DNA of 64,000 nt from Paenibacillus sp. ACRRY. GTDB lineage: Bacteria > Bacillota > Bacilli > Paenibacillales > Paenibacillaceae. A model generated the notes under the pieces. That model saw only the letters and a list, made by a program, of their open reading frames with translations, was not told the DNA's origin and made no database searches. The DNA is taken from NCBI RefSeq assembly GCF_022346995.1, contig NZ_JAKRNM010000001.1, forward strand, positions 992,001 through 1,056,000, in the 5' to 3' direction. Shown one piece after another: positions 33,210 through 41,887 of this stretch (position 1 is its first letter; every line of letters begins with the position of its first letter). The translations under genes were made by a program, and so were the position numbers.

Positions 33210-34490
33210 CTACAGCACTTTCCACTGTATACCACCATCCACAGTCTGCAGGAGCAAGGATCTCTTGGTATCCATATTCTCAACCAGAATCCAGCCGAGT
33301 TTCGAGGAAACCATCTGCAGCTTTACGATCTCCGGATAATCCTCAAGAATACCTTCGAGGACTTTACTGCCCGGAAGTGCCTTCCAGCTTTTTCCCGAAT
33401 CCTTGGTCTGGTACGTCGTCCCTGACTGAACTACCCATCCTTCTGAAGCATTAAGGAAAGCGGGAGTCAGGTTACGATTGATTCCCTTCTGCTTATTCAG
33501 GCCGAAGGTCGATAACGTCCAACTCTTACCACCATCATCTGTGAAGTATCCGTTGAACTTGGTGTAATCCCCGCTGGAACAGGATAAAGGCATCCAGGCC
33601 CCCTTCGCTTCCCGACCAAAAAACTGAGGTGAACCAATGTTAAAATTGCCACACCCATTGAAGTCATTCCGGTCAAAAAATGTCGGTCCATTCTTCCAGT
33701 TCTCTCCGCCATCTGTAGTGACATACAGCTTCGGAGTTCCAAATTCAAGGGCCGTCAAGAAGCCGTGTTTCGGATCTGAAAAAGTCAGGCCCGTTGTATA
33801 TCCACGTGTCGGAATCTCGGCCGAAGCCGGCTGATCGTCTTCATCGCTGGATGACATCTCCTTCCAGGTGATGCCTCCATCCTCGGTAACATACAGCTTT
33901 TTATCCTGCTTCCCGATTGCAGTATCCACCGTAGTCAGAATCCAGCCTTTCTCCGGGGATACAAAGGATATCGCAGTAACTTTGTCCGTCTTGGATAAGG
34001 AAGACAAGCTCCAGCTTATTCCCCCATTATTGGTGCGCAAGACCATCGTATCGGTTCCGCCCAACCCTTCACGCACGATCCATCCATGGGTACGATCCAC
34101 AAAATAAATGCTTTGACCATACTGCGGGTTGGCCGGAAATTGCACATTCTCCGAAGGAGAAATATTCGTCCAGGTTACACCCTGATCCTGAGTGTAATAT
34201 AAACGCAGTGCGTTCCTTGTAACACCCCATGCCAACCCACCGTTGTCATTAAGCAGCTGAAAGTCGGTCAGACGTGTCTGGATCTGGTATTCCGCCGTAT
34301 CTGCAGTCGCTTGCGTACTGTTATCAGGAGGAACAACCGTTAAAGTCTGTCCGGTATTTCCGATCTCTTCCTGCTCTTGGGGCGGTTCTGCCACCGGGGT
34401 CTGACCTGAGTCGGTGCAGGCAGCCAGTAGGGCAGCTATTCCTATAGACAGCAATGCTGTCTGCGCGATTTTGGTCCATTGCAAACGCAA
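33210..34490 (-). CDS. lipoprotein with YCF48/BNR-like beta-propeller repeats
   Basis: 426 residues. Lipoprotein signal ALLSIGIAALLAAC with lipobox LAAC (Cys ~25), a Gln/Glu/Thr-rich spacer (~30-70), then a propeller of repeats carrying the sialidase-type SxDxGxxW motif: TQDQGVTWTN, TNNGGISWSL, TEDGGITWKE, TTDGGENWKN, TDDGGKSWTL, TKDSGKSWKA and TVDGGIQWKV, each preceded by a GWI/GFL strand. Seven motifs suit a seven-bladed propeller anchored outside the membrane. Role unknown; YCF48-like proteins act as assembly factors in phototrophs but not here. TTG 34490 with AGGTG at 8 nt preferred over ATG 34514. Confidence 0.82.
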   Translation of the reverse strand: MRLQWTKIAQTALLSIGIAALLAACTDSGQTPVAEPPQEQEEIGNTGQTLTVVPPDNSTQATADTAEYQIQTRLTDFQLLNDNGGLAWGVTRNALRLYYTQDQGVTWTNISPSENVQFPANPQYGQSIYFVDRTHGWIVREGLGGTDTMVLRTNNGGISWSLSSLSKTDKVTAISFVSPEKGWILTTVDTAIGKQDKKLYVTEDGGITWKEMSSSDEDDQPASAEIPTRGYTTGLTFSDPKHGFLTALEFGTPKLYVTTDGGENWKNGPTFFDRNDFNGCGNFNIGSPQFFGREAKGAWMPLSCSSGDYTKFNGYFTDDGGKSWTLSTFGLNKQKGINRNLTPAFLNASEGWVVQSGTTYQTKDSGKSWKALPGSKVLEGILEDYPEIVKLQMVSSKLGWILVENMDTKRSLLLQTVDGGIQWKVL

Positions 34491-34798
34491 GTGGAGTTCA
34501 CCTCTCTCATCCAATAGCAGGCGCGCATGCCTGTCCGATCGGTATACATTTTACGATTCATCAGAATCCACTTCTCCCATTCTACCACAAACCATGTCGA
34601 AAAGGCTCATCTTGGGTAATAGGGTATCAGAAGGTAACCGGTATCAAGTACTCGTTCCATAGTTGTATGCCCATGCCGTACTTTCGACTCATTCTTCCTT
34701 AAACAGACAACTAAAGTGAAATATTTTATAGACATCGCTTTCTTTTCAAACATTTATACCTTAATATGGATGGAAGTCTACCCCAAAAAGGAGAGGAT
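34491..34798. other. intergenic: divergent promoters of lipoprotein and ldh
   Basis: 308 bp between the divergent YCF48-like lipoprotein and lactate dehydrogenase genes. Contains a degenerate Rex-like site at 34713-34730. No further ORF with a ribosome-binding site is seen. Confidence 0.5.
34713..34730. promoter_or_regulatory. degenerate Rex-like site before ldh
   Basis: AAGTGAAATATTTTATAG agrees with TTGTGAAATATTTCACAA at 13 of 18 positions, 69 bp before the ldh start. Rex commonly represses ldh in Firmicutes, which makes the placement meaningful despite the weak right arm. Confidence 0.4.
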
Positions 34799-35734
34799 AT
34801 GAACATGTTAAACAGTGCATTGCTCAAACCAAGTCGCGTAGTCATTATTGGCATGGGCGCGGTGGGAACAACAACGGGATATACGCTGATGTTAAGACAG
34901 CGCTCATCCGAGTTGGTATTTGTGGATGTGAATCATGATAAGGCTACAGGCGAAATGCTGGATATGAACCATGGGCTTCCATTTACCGGAGGCGTCAAAG
35001 TATGGGCTGGCGATTACTCGGACTGCAAAGACGCAGACATCATTATCATTACGGCCGGAGCCTCCCAGAAGCCTGGAGAAACCCGCATTGATCTGCTGAA
35101 GAAAAATGCAAGCATATTCAAAGATATCATTGAACGTATTACAGAAGTGAACTCACATGGTATTTTGCTTATAGCCACCAATCCTGTAGACATATTATCT
35201 TATACATCCTGGAAACAGAGTGGCTGGCCTGCTTCACGGGTGATTGGCTCCGGTACTTTGCTGGACAGTGCCCGGTTCCGTTACCTGATTGGTAAGAACA
35301 AAGGCATTGATCCCCGCAGCATTCATGCACACATCATTGGGGAACATGGCGATTCCGAAGTACCTGTGTGGAGTCTAGCCAACGTGGCCGGAACAGATCT
35401 GGAACTCGACGAGGAAACACAGCAGGATATCTTTGATCGCACCAAAAATGCGGCTTATGAGATTATTAATGCCAAAGGAGCCACTTCCTATGCAATCGCA
35501 CTTGCTTTGGATCGTATTGTAGCAGCCATTTTGGGCAATGAAGGATCAGTCCTGAACGTTTCCACATTGCTGGAAGACTACAACGGCGTCTCCGATGTGT
35601 ATCTCGGAGTTCCATGCGTGGTGGATCGCAACGGCGTACGTGAAATATTGCCGCTTCCTTTGAATGAGACAGAGAAAGTCGCTTTCCAGGCATCAGCCAA
35701 CAAATTAAAGGAACAGATTGCAGGATTGGAATAA
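34799..35734 (+). CDS. ldh: L-lactate dehydrogenase
   Basis: 311 residues. NAD-binding VVIIGMGAVGTTTGYTL, the Asp in VFVDVNHDKA (NAD preference), substrate Arg in GETRIDLLKKN, ATNPVDILSY, GSGTLLDSARFRYLIG, and the active-site IGEHGDSEVPVWS with catalytic His (~180). DSARFR and LLDS distinguish it from malate dehydrogenase. Regenerates NAD by reducing pyruvate to L-lactate in low oxygen. ATG 34799 is 5 nt after AAGGAG; a second ATG at 34805 is also possible. Single-gene unit with a possible Rex site upstream and a terminator after. Confidence 0.93.
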   Translation: MNMLNSALLKPSRVVIIGMGAVGTTTGYTLMLRQRSSELVFVDVNHDKATGEMLDMNHGLPFTGGVKVWAGDYSDCKDADIIIITAGASQKPGETRIDLLKKNASIFKDIIERITEVNSHGILLIATNPVDILSYTSWKQSGWPASRVIGSGTLLDSARFRYLIGKNKGIDPRSIHAHIIGEHGDSEVPVWSLANVAGTDLELDEETQQDIFDRTKNAAYEIINAKGATSYAIALALDRIVAAILGNEGSVLNVSTLLEDYNGVSDVYLGVPCVVDRNGVREILPLPLNETEKVAFQASANKLKEQIAGLE

Positions 35735-35756
35735 TGTCAATAATTCTAATATAACC

Positions 35757-35804
35757 AAAGGACCATCTGGATCACGTTTCCTGCTGATTCGGATGGTTCT
35801 TTCG
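35757..35804 (+). terminator. terminator of ldh
   Basis: AAAGGACCATC ... GATGGTTCTTT, 11-bp arms, loop ~22 nt, ending in TTTCG. Confidence 0.72.
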
Positions 35805-35851
35805 TATGATTATATAATCGGTGGACATGTGATATACTTTATCATTATTTC

Positions 35852-35879
35852 AGTTTACATAATATTTATTTCGTAAACA
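35852..35879. other. dif-like 28-bp site A beside the recombinase gene
   Basis: Read on the minus strand: left arm TGTTTACGAAA, 6-bp spacer TAAATA, right arm TTATGTAAACT. The right arm equals the XerD half-site of the Bacillus subtilis dif as I recall it, and the left arm is its imperfect inverse. The site lies in a gap between two terminators, 130 bp from the tyrosine recombinase stop. A copy with identical spacer and right arm is at 44683-44710. Confidence 0.65.
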
Positions 35880-35907
35880 TAAATCATATATTTGACTTTA
35901 ACCCTCC

Positions 35908-35964
35908 TCGAGCGAATACTGCATATTGCAATAAATTGAATTTCGTTAATGTTATATCGCTCGA
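35908..35964. repeat. inverted repeat near site A
   Basis: Arms TCGAGCGA (35908-35915) and TCGCTCGA (35957-35964), about 41 nt apart, between the dif-like site and the recombinase terminator. Could fold in RNA or serve as an accessory protein site. Confidence 0.45.
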
Positions 35965-35968
35965 AAAC

Positions 35969-35996
35969 GAAAAAACCTGCCCTCTCGGACAGGTCT
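35969..35996 (-). terminator. terminator of tyrosine recombinase gene
   Basis: Minus-strand ACCTGTCC gaga GGGCAGGT followed by TTTTTCG. Confidence 0.85.
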
Positions 35997-36009
35997 GAAT
36001 CGATACACA

Positions 36010-36942
36010 TTACTTTTCGCTTGCAAACTCCGGAAGCCTGACGTCCAGCAGAGCCATTGCCTCTTCCTTCTCACGGCTAGTGACGTGCGTATAAACGGTT
36101 GTGGTTTGAATCGATGCGTGACCAAGCAACTCCTGAACCGTACGCAGATCGGCGCCACGCCGCAGCATCATCGTTGCGAAAGAGTGTCGCAGCTTATGGC
36201 TGGAATAGTGCAGACGTTGATGAGTCGGAGACTCCTGTTGGAAACGTTCGAAGGTTTCCGTAGATATGAGCTGAATACTGCGAATGGATAATCGCTTCCC
36301 CTTTTGCGAAACAAACAATGCTTCTTCCTTCGCCCGCCATGGAGACAAACGCTCTTCTACAGCCAAGGTTAACAGCTCCGCAACCATCTCCGGAACAGGG
36401 AGTGTACGCCATTTACGGCCTTTACCGAAGACGTCCAGCGTACGGCGCTCCACATTATAGTCTTTACAGTTAAGCGCGTGGACTTCACCCACCCGTAATC
36501 CCATATATCCCATTAACAGAAAGATCGCAAGATTACGTGTACGGTACTTTCCTTCTACGGATTGCAAAAATCGCTCCAGACCGCTCTCATCCAGAAAGAC
36601 GGGGGCCCGATTTTTCTCGGTTTTGGATTTTTTGATTCCTGATGCCGGATTATTCGTTAACACTTCCAATTCAATGAGCGACTTGAAGAAACAATTTACC
36701 GCTGCATGTTTGCGGTTTCTCGTCGCATCGCTAACTCCACGTTCGCGGGCACGTGACAGAAATGACAAAACATGCAGCTTCTTCACCTGTTCCAACGACT
36801 TCCCTTGAATAGAAGAGAGAAATTCAGCGACGTCACCCGTGTATGATTTGACAGTGTGTCCCGTGTAACCGGCGTCCTTCATCCATATGTGAAAAGCTTC
36901 AAGTTCATCAGCGTATTGTTCCTGAATTTCTTCACTCATCAT
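36010..36942 (-). CDS. tyrosine recombinase (XerC/D-like)
   Basis: 310 residues, Xer size. N-terminal SAM-like DNA-binding domain (~10-105; [29 protein letters not shown]) and C-terminal catalytic domain (~115-300). Catalytic residues seen: Arg in [13 protein letters not shown], Lys in [11 protein letters not shown], His and Arg in [18 protein letters not shown], His in [15 protein letters not shown] and the nucleophile Tyr in the same segment. Such enzymes resolve chromosome dimers at dif or move elements. Relation to the housekeeping XerC/XerD cannot be settled here. The double ATG start has only a weak SD. The dif-like site A is 130 bp from the 3' end. Confidence 0.9.
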   Translation of the reverse strand: MMSEEIQEQYADELEAFHIWMKDAGYTGHTVKSYTGDVAEFLSSIQGKSLEQVKKLHVLSFLSRARERGVSDATRNRKHAAVNCFFKSLIELEVLTNNPASGIKKSKTEKNRAPVFLDESGLERFLQSVEGKYRTRNLAIFLLMGYMGLRVGEVHALNCKDYNVERRTLDVFGKGRKWRTLPVPEMVAELLTLAVEERLSPWRAKEEALFVSQKGKRLSIRSIQLISTETFERFQQESPTHQRLHYSSHKLRHSFATMMLRRGADLRTVQELLGHASIQTTTVYTHVTSREKEEAMALLDVRLPEFASEK

Positions 36943-37030
36943 CGGTATTCGTCACCACGATTCATTCTAGTGTATAAGTAAGGCAGGCCAATTCTGCTCA
37001 CTAATGTTCTTGAAATAAACTACGTTTCAT

Positions 37031-38104
37031 TTAATCAACAATGACGACATCGATTAGTGGGCTGATCTCCTTCGGACAACCTTCGCTGCGCGCAAGCACA
37101 AATGATGGAAGCGGATTTTCATACAAACCGTTAACAGATTCACAGATCTGTACATACAGGTCCATATGTAAAGTTTCCCCTTCCCCTGATACATCGATCA
37201 CGGGCCAGTCCTTCGTGGTGCATGCCGGCCAATTGGCCAGTTCATGAGCAGGTATGATGCTTAACTGCTGTACAGCCGGTGCAATCCGGTAAACGCCTCT
37301 GAACTCAGGCTCCTCACCAAGCTTGTCCACAGCAAGTGTGGAAGCTGCTTGCTTGTCGGGTGCGGAGTAGAGTGAGTAACACCATGGAGACACCCCCCAC
37401 GCAATAGCCATAAGTCCTTCCTCTAATAAAGTGTCCGAGAGGTCACCCTCTCCGAATTGTTCAATTAAATTATGATTACCAGAACCAATAAGCTCTCCCA
37501 CTCGTTTCGACATGCGCGGCAGATCCGCCAATATAAATCCGCCACTGCCATACCCGTCAAATACATGATGATCTCTGCTCCATGCGGATGAAACGGCAGA
37601 TTGATCTTGATTTGCTTCTGACGGAAACAAATTCATTAAAACCGTAATAACCTGCGCGTATTTCACCATCGCCTCTTGTTCAGGTTCCAGAGGACCTTCG
37701 GCAATCCGGGGCGTCTTCAGGTGCAATGAAATCCGAAGCTCGTAATCACCTTCTGCAAAATCGGCCCATCCCCACTGTATAGCCTGCTGGATCCCTTCTA
37801 CGGAGTCTAGAGAAATCGTGCTTTCAGGTTTCAAAGAAACAGGATATTGGACCGAACCAAGTTCCTGACCATATATGATCGCAGCGTCATCCCGGTGAAT
37901 AGGTGCATCAAGCTGCTGTGCAATAACGGATACTTTACGTCCATCTTTCAACTTGCGATCCGGATCAATTTCCAGCTGAAAGGCGATCTTCTCCTCAGGA
38001 TGTGAGATATTCACTTTCGCCTCTGCAAGTACGATAGAGTCTGCTAGTGCAAATCCGAAATTCGGATTCAGGTGAAGCTGATTGGTATGTATTGATGTGG
38101 TCAT
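37031..38104 (-). CDS. conserved-looking cytosolic protein, function unknown
   Basis: 357 residues, no signal peptide or membrane helix. N-terminal part is beta-rich (FALADSIVLAEAKVNI, KIAFQLEID, KVSVIAQQLDAPIH, YELRISLHLKTPRI), then a Gly-rich segment (HHVFDGYGSGGFILADLPRM) and a section with WGVSPWCYSLYSAPDKQAAST; ends LIDVVIVD. No catalytic motif or family recognised. ATG 38104 follows GGAGAGGGG. Shares the minus strand with the recombinase 88 bp downstream and has no terminator between, so the two may be co-transcribed. Confidence 0.75.
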   Translation of the reverse strand: MTTSIHTNQLHLNPNFGFALADSIVLAEAKVNISHPEEKIAFQLEIDPDRKLKDGRKVSVIAQQLDAPIHRDDAAIIYGQELGSVQYPVSLKPESTISLDSVEGIQQAIQWGWADFAEGDYELRISLHLKTPRIAEGPLEPEQEAMVKYAQVITVLMNLFPSEANQDQSAVSSAWSRDHHVFDGYGSGGFILADLPRMSKRVGELIGSGNHNLIEQFGEGDLSDTLLEEGLMAIAWGVSPWCYSLYSAPDKQAASTLAVDKLGEEPEFRGVYRIAPAVQQLSIIPAHELANWPACTTKDWPVIDVSGEGETLHMDLYVQICESVNGLYENPLPSFVLARSEGCPKEISPLIDVVIVD

Positions 38105-38282
38105 GATACATCCCCTCTCCTATGTCTGATGGCATGTCACATTCCTCAATATATGTCATATTTGAACTGGCCGCAACCCCGAGCTGGATATGGTCGAGTA
38201 TGGACATGTACTTTAATAGATACTCGAATATAGGTCTAGAGCCAACTTTCTTTTTCTTATTTCATCCTTGACTATATAACAG

Positions 38283-38325
38283 AAAACCCCATATTGCTCT
38301 AGTGTAAGCTAGGCAGTATGGGGTG
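38283..38325 (-). terminator. terminator of amino-acid permease
   Basis: ACCCCATACTGC-CTAGC / GCTAG... arms with CCCCATA / TATGGGG base, followed by TTTTC on the minus strand. Confidence 0.8.
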
Positions 38326-38384
38326 GTGGGGTAGTAAGTATGCAGCAGGACTATCTAGTGTTACATAGCAATTATATTTATTAT

Positions 38385-39818
38385 TTATTTCCCTTTGGCT
38401 TCATCAGCTGCTGATCCCCTTCGCAGAGGATTCAGGTGACTGTAGTGACGTCCATACATGAAATAAATAAACAAACCGATAACCAGCCAAGCGAAAAATG
38501 TGATCCATGTCAGAGCAGCTAGACGTGTCATCAGATATACACAACCAATCGCACTCAGTATCGGAATCCATGGAACAAGAGGCACCTTGAAGCCGCGTTT
38601 GAGCTCAGGGTTGTTTTTTCGCAGAACGATAATGCCCAGACTCACAACTGCGAATGCAAACAATGTACCGATGTTGGTAAGCTCCGCCAGATGACCAAGT
38701 GAAATGAAGCCTGAGAATAACGCAATGATGATACCTGCCACCCATGTACCTGTCGCTGGTGTTTGACTTTTACCACTGATTTTCGAGAATACCGGGGAAA
38801 GCAATCCATCACGTGACATGGAATACAATAGACGGGTCTGCCCATACATCATAACGAGCAAAACGGTTGTTATCCCCGTGATTGCACCAAGAGCTACAAT
38901 CCAGGACAGACCATGCAGATTCACGAATTCAAACGCAAAAGCAACCGGATCGCTAACATTCAGCATGTGGAAAGGCACGATGCCTGTCAAGATCAAAGAT
39001 ACAACGATATACAGCAAAGTGCATATCGCCAAGGAAGCAATAATGCCAATCGGCAAGTCCCGCTGAGGTCGTTTGACTTCCTCCGCTGCCGTGGACACCG
39101 CATCAAATCCAATATAGGCAAAAAAGACGGTCGCCGCACCAGCGGTTACCCCTGAGATGCCAAACGGCAAAAAAGGCTGCCAATTGGATGGTTGTACATA
39201 AAACACACCCACTCCGATAAAAATCAGCACGACAATAATTTTGATCGCTACCATAATACCATTGGCACGGGCTGCCTCCTTGACTCCACGGGTGAGCAGA
39301 AAGGTGATCAGTAACGTGATGGCTGCTGCGGTAACATCGAAATAGGTCCCTTTTCCAGGATTGTATGCACTGCTGAGTGCATGGGGCAGCTGTAATCCGA
39401 AGCCTGACAGCAGTGACTGAAAATAACCGGACCATCCGCTGGCCACGGCCGCGCTGGCGAATCCATACTCCAGAATCAGATCCCAGCCGAGAATCCAGGC
39501 AATGACTTCATCAAAGGCAGTGTAACTATACGTATATGCACTTCCTGAGGCAGGTACGCTGGATGCGAATTCGGAATAACAAAGTGCAGCGAATGCACAG
39601 ATGATGCCTGCAAGCAAAAATGAGAGCACTAATCCAGGACCTGCATAATTTGCCGCTGCGACTCCTGTTAATACAAAAATCCCTGTACCGATAATTGCCG
39701 CTACTCCAAGCGTCGTTAATTCCAAAGGACCCAGCGCCCTCTTTAACGCACTATTTTCTTCTCCAAAGGCAATTGGCTTTTTCCGAAGCAGCGAAGATCG
39801 TTTCTGATTCTCTGACAT
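38385..39818 (-). CDS. APC-family amino-acid permease (cationic amino-acid transporter type)
   Basis: 477 residues with ~12 hydrophobic segments. Seen: LTTLGVAAIIGTGIFVLTGVAA in TM1 (IGTGIF unwound substrate motif), LLAGIICAFAALCYSEFASSVPASGSAYTYSY, FDEVIAWILGWDLILEYG, FFAYIGFDAVSTAAEEVKRPQRDLPIGI in TM6 to loop, and GQTRLLYSMSRDGLLSPVFSKI. These match the CAT/YfnA branch, which imports amino acids by proton symport. Substrate unknown. ATG 39824 is too close to AGAGGA; ATG 39818 at 8 nt is preferred. Confidence 0.87.
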   Translation of the reverse strand: MSENQKRSSLLRKKPIAFGEENSALKRALGPLELTTLGVAAIIGTGIFVLTGVAAANYAGPGLVLSFLLAGIICAFAALCYSEFASSVPASGSAYTYSYTAFDEVIAWILGWDLILEYGFASAAVASGWSGYFQSLLSGFGLQLPHALSSAYNPGKGTYFDVTAAAITLLITFLLTRGVKEAARANGIMVAIKIIVVLIFIGVGVFYVQPSNWQPFLPFGISGVTAGAATVFFAYIGFDAVSTAAEEVKRPQRDLPIGIIASLAICTLLYIVVSLILTGIVPFHMLNVSDPVAFAFEFVNLHGLSWIVALGAITGITTVLLVMMYGQTRLLYSMSRDGLLSPVFSKISGKSQTPATGTWVAGIIIALFSGFISLGHLAELTNIGTLFAFAVVSLGIIVLRKNNPELKRGFKVPLVPWIPILSAIGCVYLMTRLAALTWITFFAWLVIGLFIYFMYGRHYSHLNPLRRGSAADEAKGK

Positions 39819-40061
39819 AGACATGTTCCTCTCATTACAAGCGTAGATTGAAGTATACCTTCATAGCTGCTTCATCTCGATCTGTTCTATAAAAAAGTCG
39901 TTTGTTCTATATTACCGGTCACCTACAAAAATCTATCGTATTCTACACGTTGTCGCGTTGCTATACTAAATTTTTTTTGATCACTGTACTATTTTGTGCT
40001 TTTGAGGCGAATAATATCATGAACTGATGGATAGGTAGCAAAATGAAAATCGATTTAAATC

Positions 40062-40097
40062 AAAACTGCGTATAATATAAATTATGCGCAGTTTTTT
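40062..40097. terminator. orphan terminator-like hairpin
   Basis: AAAACTGCGTATAAT ataa ATTATGCGCAGTTTT, 15-bp arms with one G-T pairing, then TT on the plus strand. It does not sit behind any recognised gene; an unannotated short transcript reading either way is possible. Confidence 0.6.
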
Positions 40098-40234
40098 AAA
40101 GCCTAATTTTAGCTTAAATCAAGCATTAACTGGTTGTTATCTGCATTATCAAAAATAGTGGCTAATTTCGTCTTTTTTCACTGACCTCAGCATGCAAAAG
40201 TTGTCTTCTATATAAGGAATGAAGCGTTAAAACG

Positions 40235-40275
40235 CGACAAAGAGCCTCATCCATAGACGCGGCTCTCTTTCTTGT
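40235..40275 (-). terminator. probable terminator of CGNR gene
   Basis: AGAGCC ... GGCTCT stem. T-rich flank is better on the plus strand (CTTTCTTGTTT) than on the minus (TTTGTC), so direction is uncertain. Confidence 0.5.
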
Positions 40276-40321
40276 TTATTAGAATGACATGAACTTCTGT
40301 TCTGAGCTTCTGTACGTGAGA

Positions 40322-40879
40322 TCACTTATTTTGCTCTGCTTTTCGCTTGGCTCGAAATCTTCGAACCTTCATCAGATTACCACACATTTTATCATCACAG
40401 TATTTCTGAGTGCGACTTCGGGTGTCGTCGTAGAAGATCCAGCGGCAATCCGTATTATCACAGACTCGAATTCTCGCCCCCTCCCCTTCTGCAAGTGTTG
40501 TTGCAAAATCAGCTGCGACCTCTGCCAAAACGTGCGCCCATTGAGAGCCGACAGATACCCACTCTACTTTCAGCTTTTGATCAACATAACGCAGCTTTTG
40601 GTACCCGCGCCCTTTATCCATCATGGAGTTAAGCCAATTTTGATTTTCTTCTGTTAATAATGCCCCGTGTGAAAGCTCAGTTGCCAAAGTAAGTAATTCA
40701 TTTCTGATCATTCTCATCAAGTTCTCTTCTTCTATTGAAGCAGGTGTGGGCGCCTTCAGGCTCCACTTCTCCAGAAAACGTTGCTGCCACTCTGATTTCG
40801 CTAATCGATCCTCTGACCGATCTCCGCCGCGCCAATCATGATAATCACTGTTAATAAAGTCTGTCCAAAGTCTATCCAT
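40322..40879 (-). CDS. CGNR zinc-finger / ABATE-domain regulator
   Basis: 185 residues. N-terminal ABATE-like domain (DFINSDYHDWRGG, LMRMIRNELLTLATEL) and a C-terminal zinc finger with CDNTDCRWIFYDDTRSRTQKYCDDKMCGN then LMKVRRFRAK; four Cys in CxxxxC...CxxxxC order. The eponymous CGNR motif is CGNL here. Family members are putative transcription regulators, apparently stress-linked; ABATE may bind a small ligand. GGAGG precedes ATG 40879. Divergent from the DinB-like gene, so it may control it. Confidence 0.85.
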   Translation of the reverse strand: MDRLWTDFINSDYHDWRGGDRSEDRLAKSEWQQRFLEKWSLKAPTPASIEEENLMRMIRNELLTLATELSHGALLTEENQNWLNSMMDKGRGYQKLRYVDQKLKVEWVSVGSQWAHVLAEVAADFATTLAEGEGARIRVCDNTDCRWIFYDDTRSRTQKYCDDKMCGNLMKVRRFRAKRKAEQNK

Positions 40880-41009
40880 GCGTACCTCCGTAGAATGTAA
40901 CTATCTAAAAATAAAAATGATGGTTACAAATATCCGTCATTGTGTTACATTAATTGTAACTACTTTGAACAACTTTAGCTAGTTACCATGAATTCAGGGA
41001 GGTATATCA

Positions 41010-41507
41010 ATGAATACAACAGCAACAGATCTATTGCTCATTCAGAAAGATAGTACCTGGAATCAGATCGATTGGATCGTCCCTCTGTCAAAAGCGATTG
41101 AAGGACTGACAGCCGAACAGGCGGCCTGGGTTCCTCCGTCCGGTGGATCAAGCATCTGGCAGATGGTCAATCATATGTATTATTATAACCATCGTTTGTT
41201 GAATCGGCTTGAAGGAACCACACCTTCTCAACCTCCAGCTGATAGCAATGTTTCTACTTTTGGCGACTCTGGAGATCCACAGGACAATGAAGGTTGGAAT
41301 CAACTCATGCAAGATCTTAATACAGTGGCTGCCGGACTTCGGGTGAAAATAGCCTCTTTACAGCCATCTGAGCTGGAAGCTTCATATATGGATACCGAGA
41401 CAAAGTGGGGGCATGAACTCGCCCGCTGGGTCCTTCACGACGCGTATCACGCAGGTCAGATCGTGCTTCTACGCAGACAGCAGGGAAGCTGGAATATCAT
41501 TTTCTAA
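41010..41507 (+). CDS. DinB-superfamily protein
   Basis: 165 residues forming a four-helix-bundle DinB fold. Metal-ligand His candidates at expected places: MVNHMYYYNHRLLNRL (~52-62) and VLHDAYHAGQIVLLRR (~145-160). Related to bacillithiol-dependent transferases and other DinB metalloproteins of often unknown function. ATG follows GGGAGG at 8 nt. Divergent from the CGNR regulator with a 130-bp shared promoter region. Confidence 0.83.
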   Translation: MNTTATDLLLIQKDSTWNQIDWIVPLSKAIEGLTAEQAAWVPPSGGSSIWQMVNHMYYYNHRLLNRLEGTTPSQPPADSNVSTFGDSGDPQDNEGWNQLMQDLNTVAAGLRVKIASLQPSELEASYMDTETKWGHELARWVLHDAYHAGQIVLLRRQQGSWNIIF

Positions 41508-41591
41508 AAAAAATGCTTGAACTGCTAGCGCTTACAGGAATAAGATGAACTTATTAATGTTACAACTTGTACTATAACCTATAAATTGAAT

Positions 41592-41739
41592 AGGATCTTC
41601 GGGGTAGGGTGCAATTCCCGACCGGCGGTGATGTTCCACTCGGAACCAGCCCGCGACTCGCTGTTGACTGCTAAGGACAACAGCGACTGACTTGGTGAGA
41701 CTCCAAGGCCGACGGTACAGTCCGGATGAGAGAAGATCA
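41592..41739 (+). ncRNA. FMN riboswitch (RFN element)
   Basis: Contains the RFN core in order: GGATCTTCGGGG, GGTGCAATTCCCGACCGG, CGGTGATG, AGCCCGCGA, a variable stem, TTGGTGAGACTCCAAGGCC, GACGGTACAGTCCGGATG and closing GAGAAGATC that pairs with the first strand GATCTTC. FMN binding normally switches off riboflavin synthesis or transport genes. Here the downstream gene is an EamA-type transporter; a terminator forms the expression platform. Confidence 0.97.
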
Positions 41740-41796
41740 ACACTTGACATACCGCTTCAGGGGGGAGGTTTCTTTCCTGACGATATGTTCATGGAT

Positions 41797-41838
41797 GAGC
41801 CCCCGTTTATTTGGTGTATGCCAAAACGGGGGCTTTTG
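41797..41838 (+). terminator. riboswitch-controlled terminator
   Basis: AGCCCCCGTTT / AAACGGGGGCT with a 14-nt loop, then TTTTGT. Lies between the FMN aptamer and the EamA gene, as expected for transcription attenuation. Confidence 0.92.
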
Positions 41839-41887
41839 TCGATTTTGCCAACTGAAGATTCCGTGTTCTGACGAAGGAGTCCTGAAT

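Larger units (their letters stand above)
39819..40321. other. intergenic with orphan hairpin
   Basis: About 500 bp between the amino-acid permease start and the CGNR gene end, both minus strand. It should carry the permease promoter near 39830-39960. It also holds a strong orphan hairpin (40062-40097) and the CGNR terminator (40235-40275). No ORF with a ribosome-binding site was found. Confidence 0.5.

Noticed and set aside
35852..35879. Reading the AGTTTACAT repeat as a promoter element
   Set aside because: It lies between two terminators with no downstream gene in either direction at a promoter distance; the 11-6-11 geometry fits a Xer site better.
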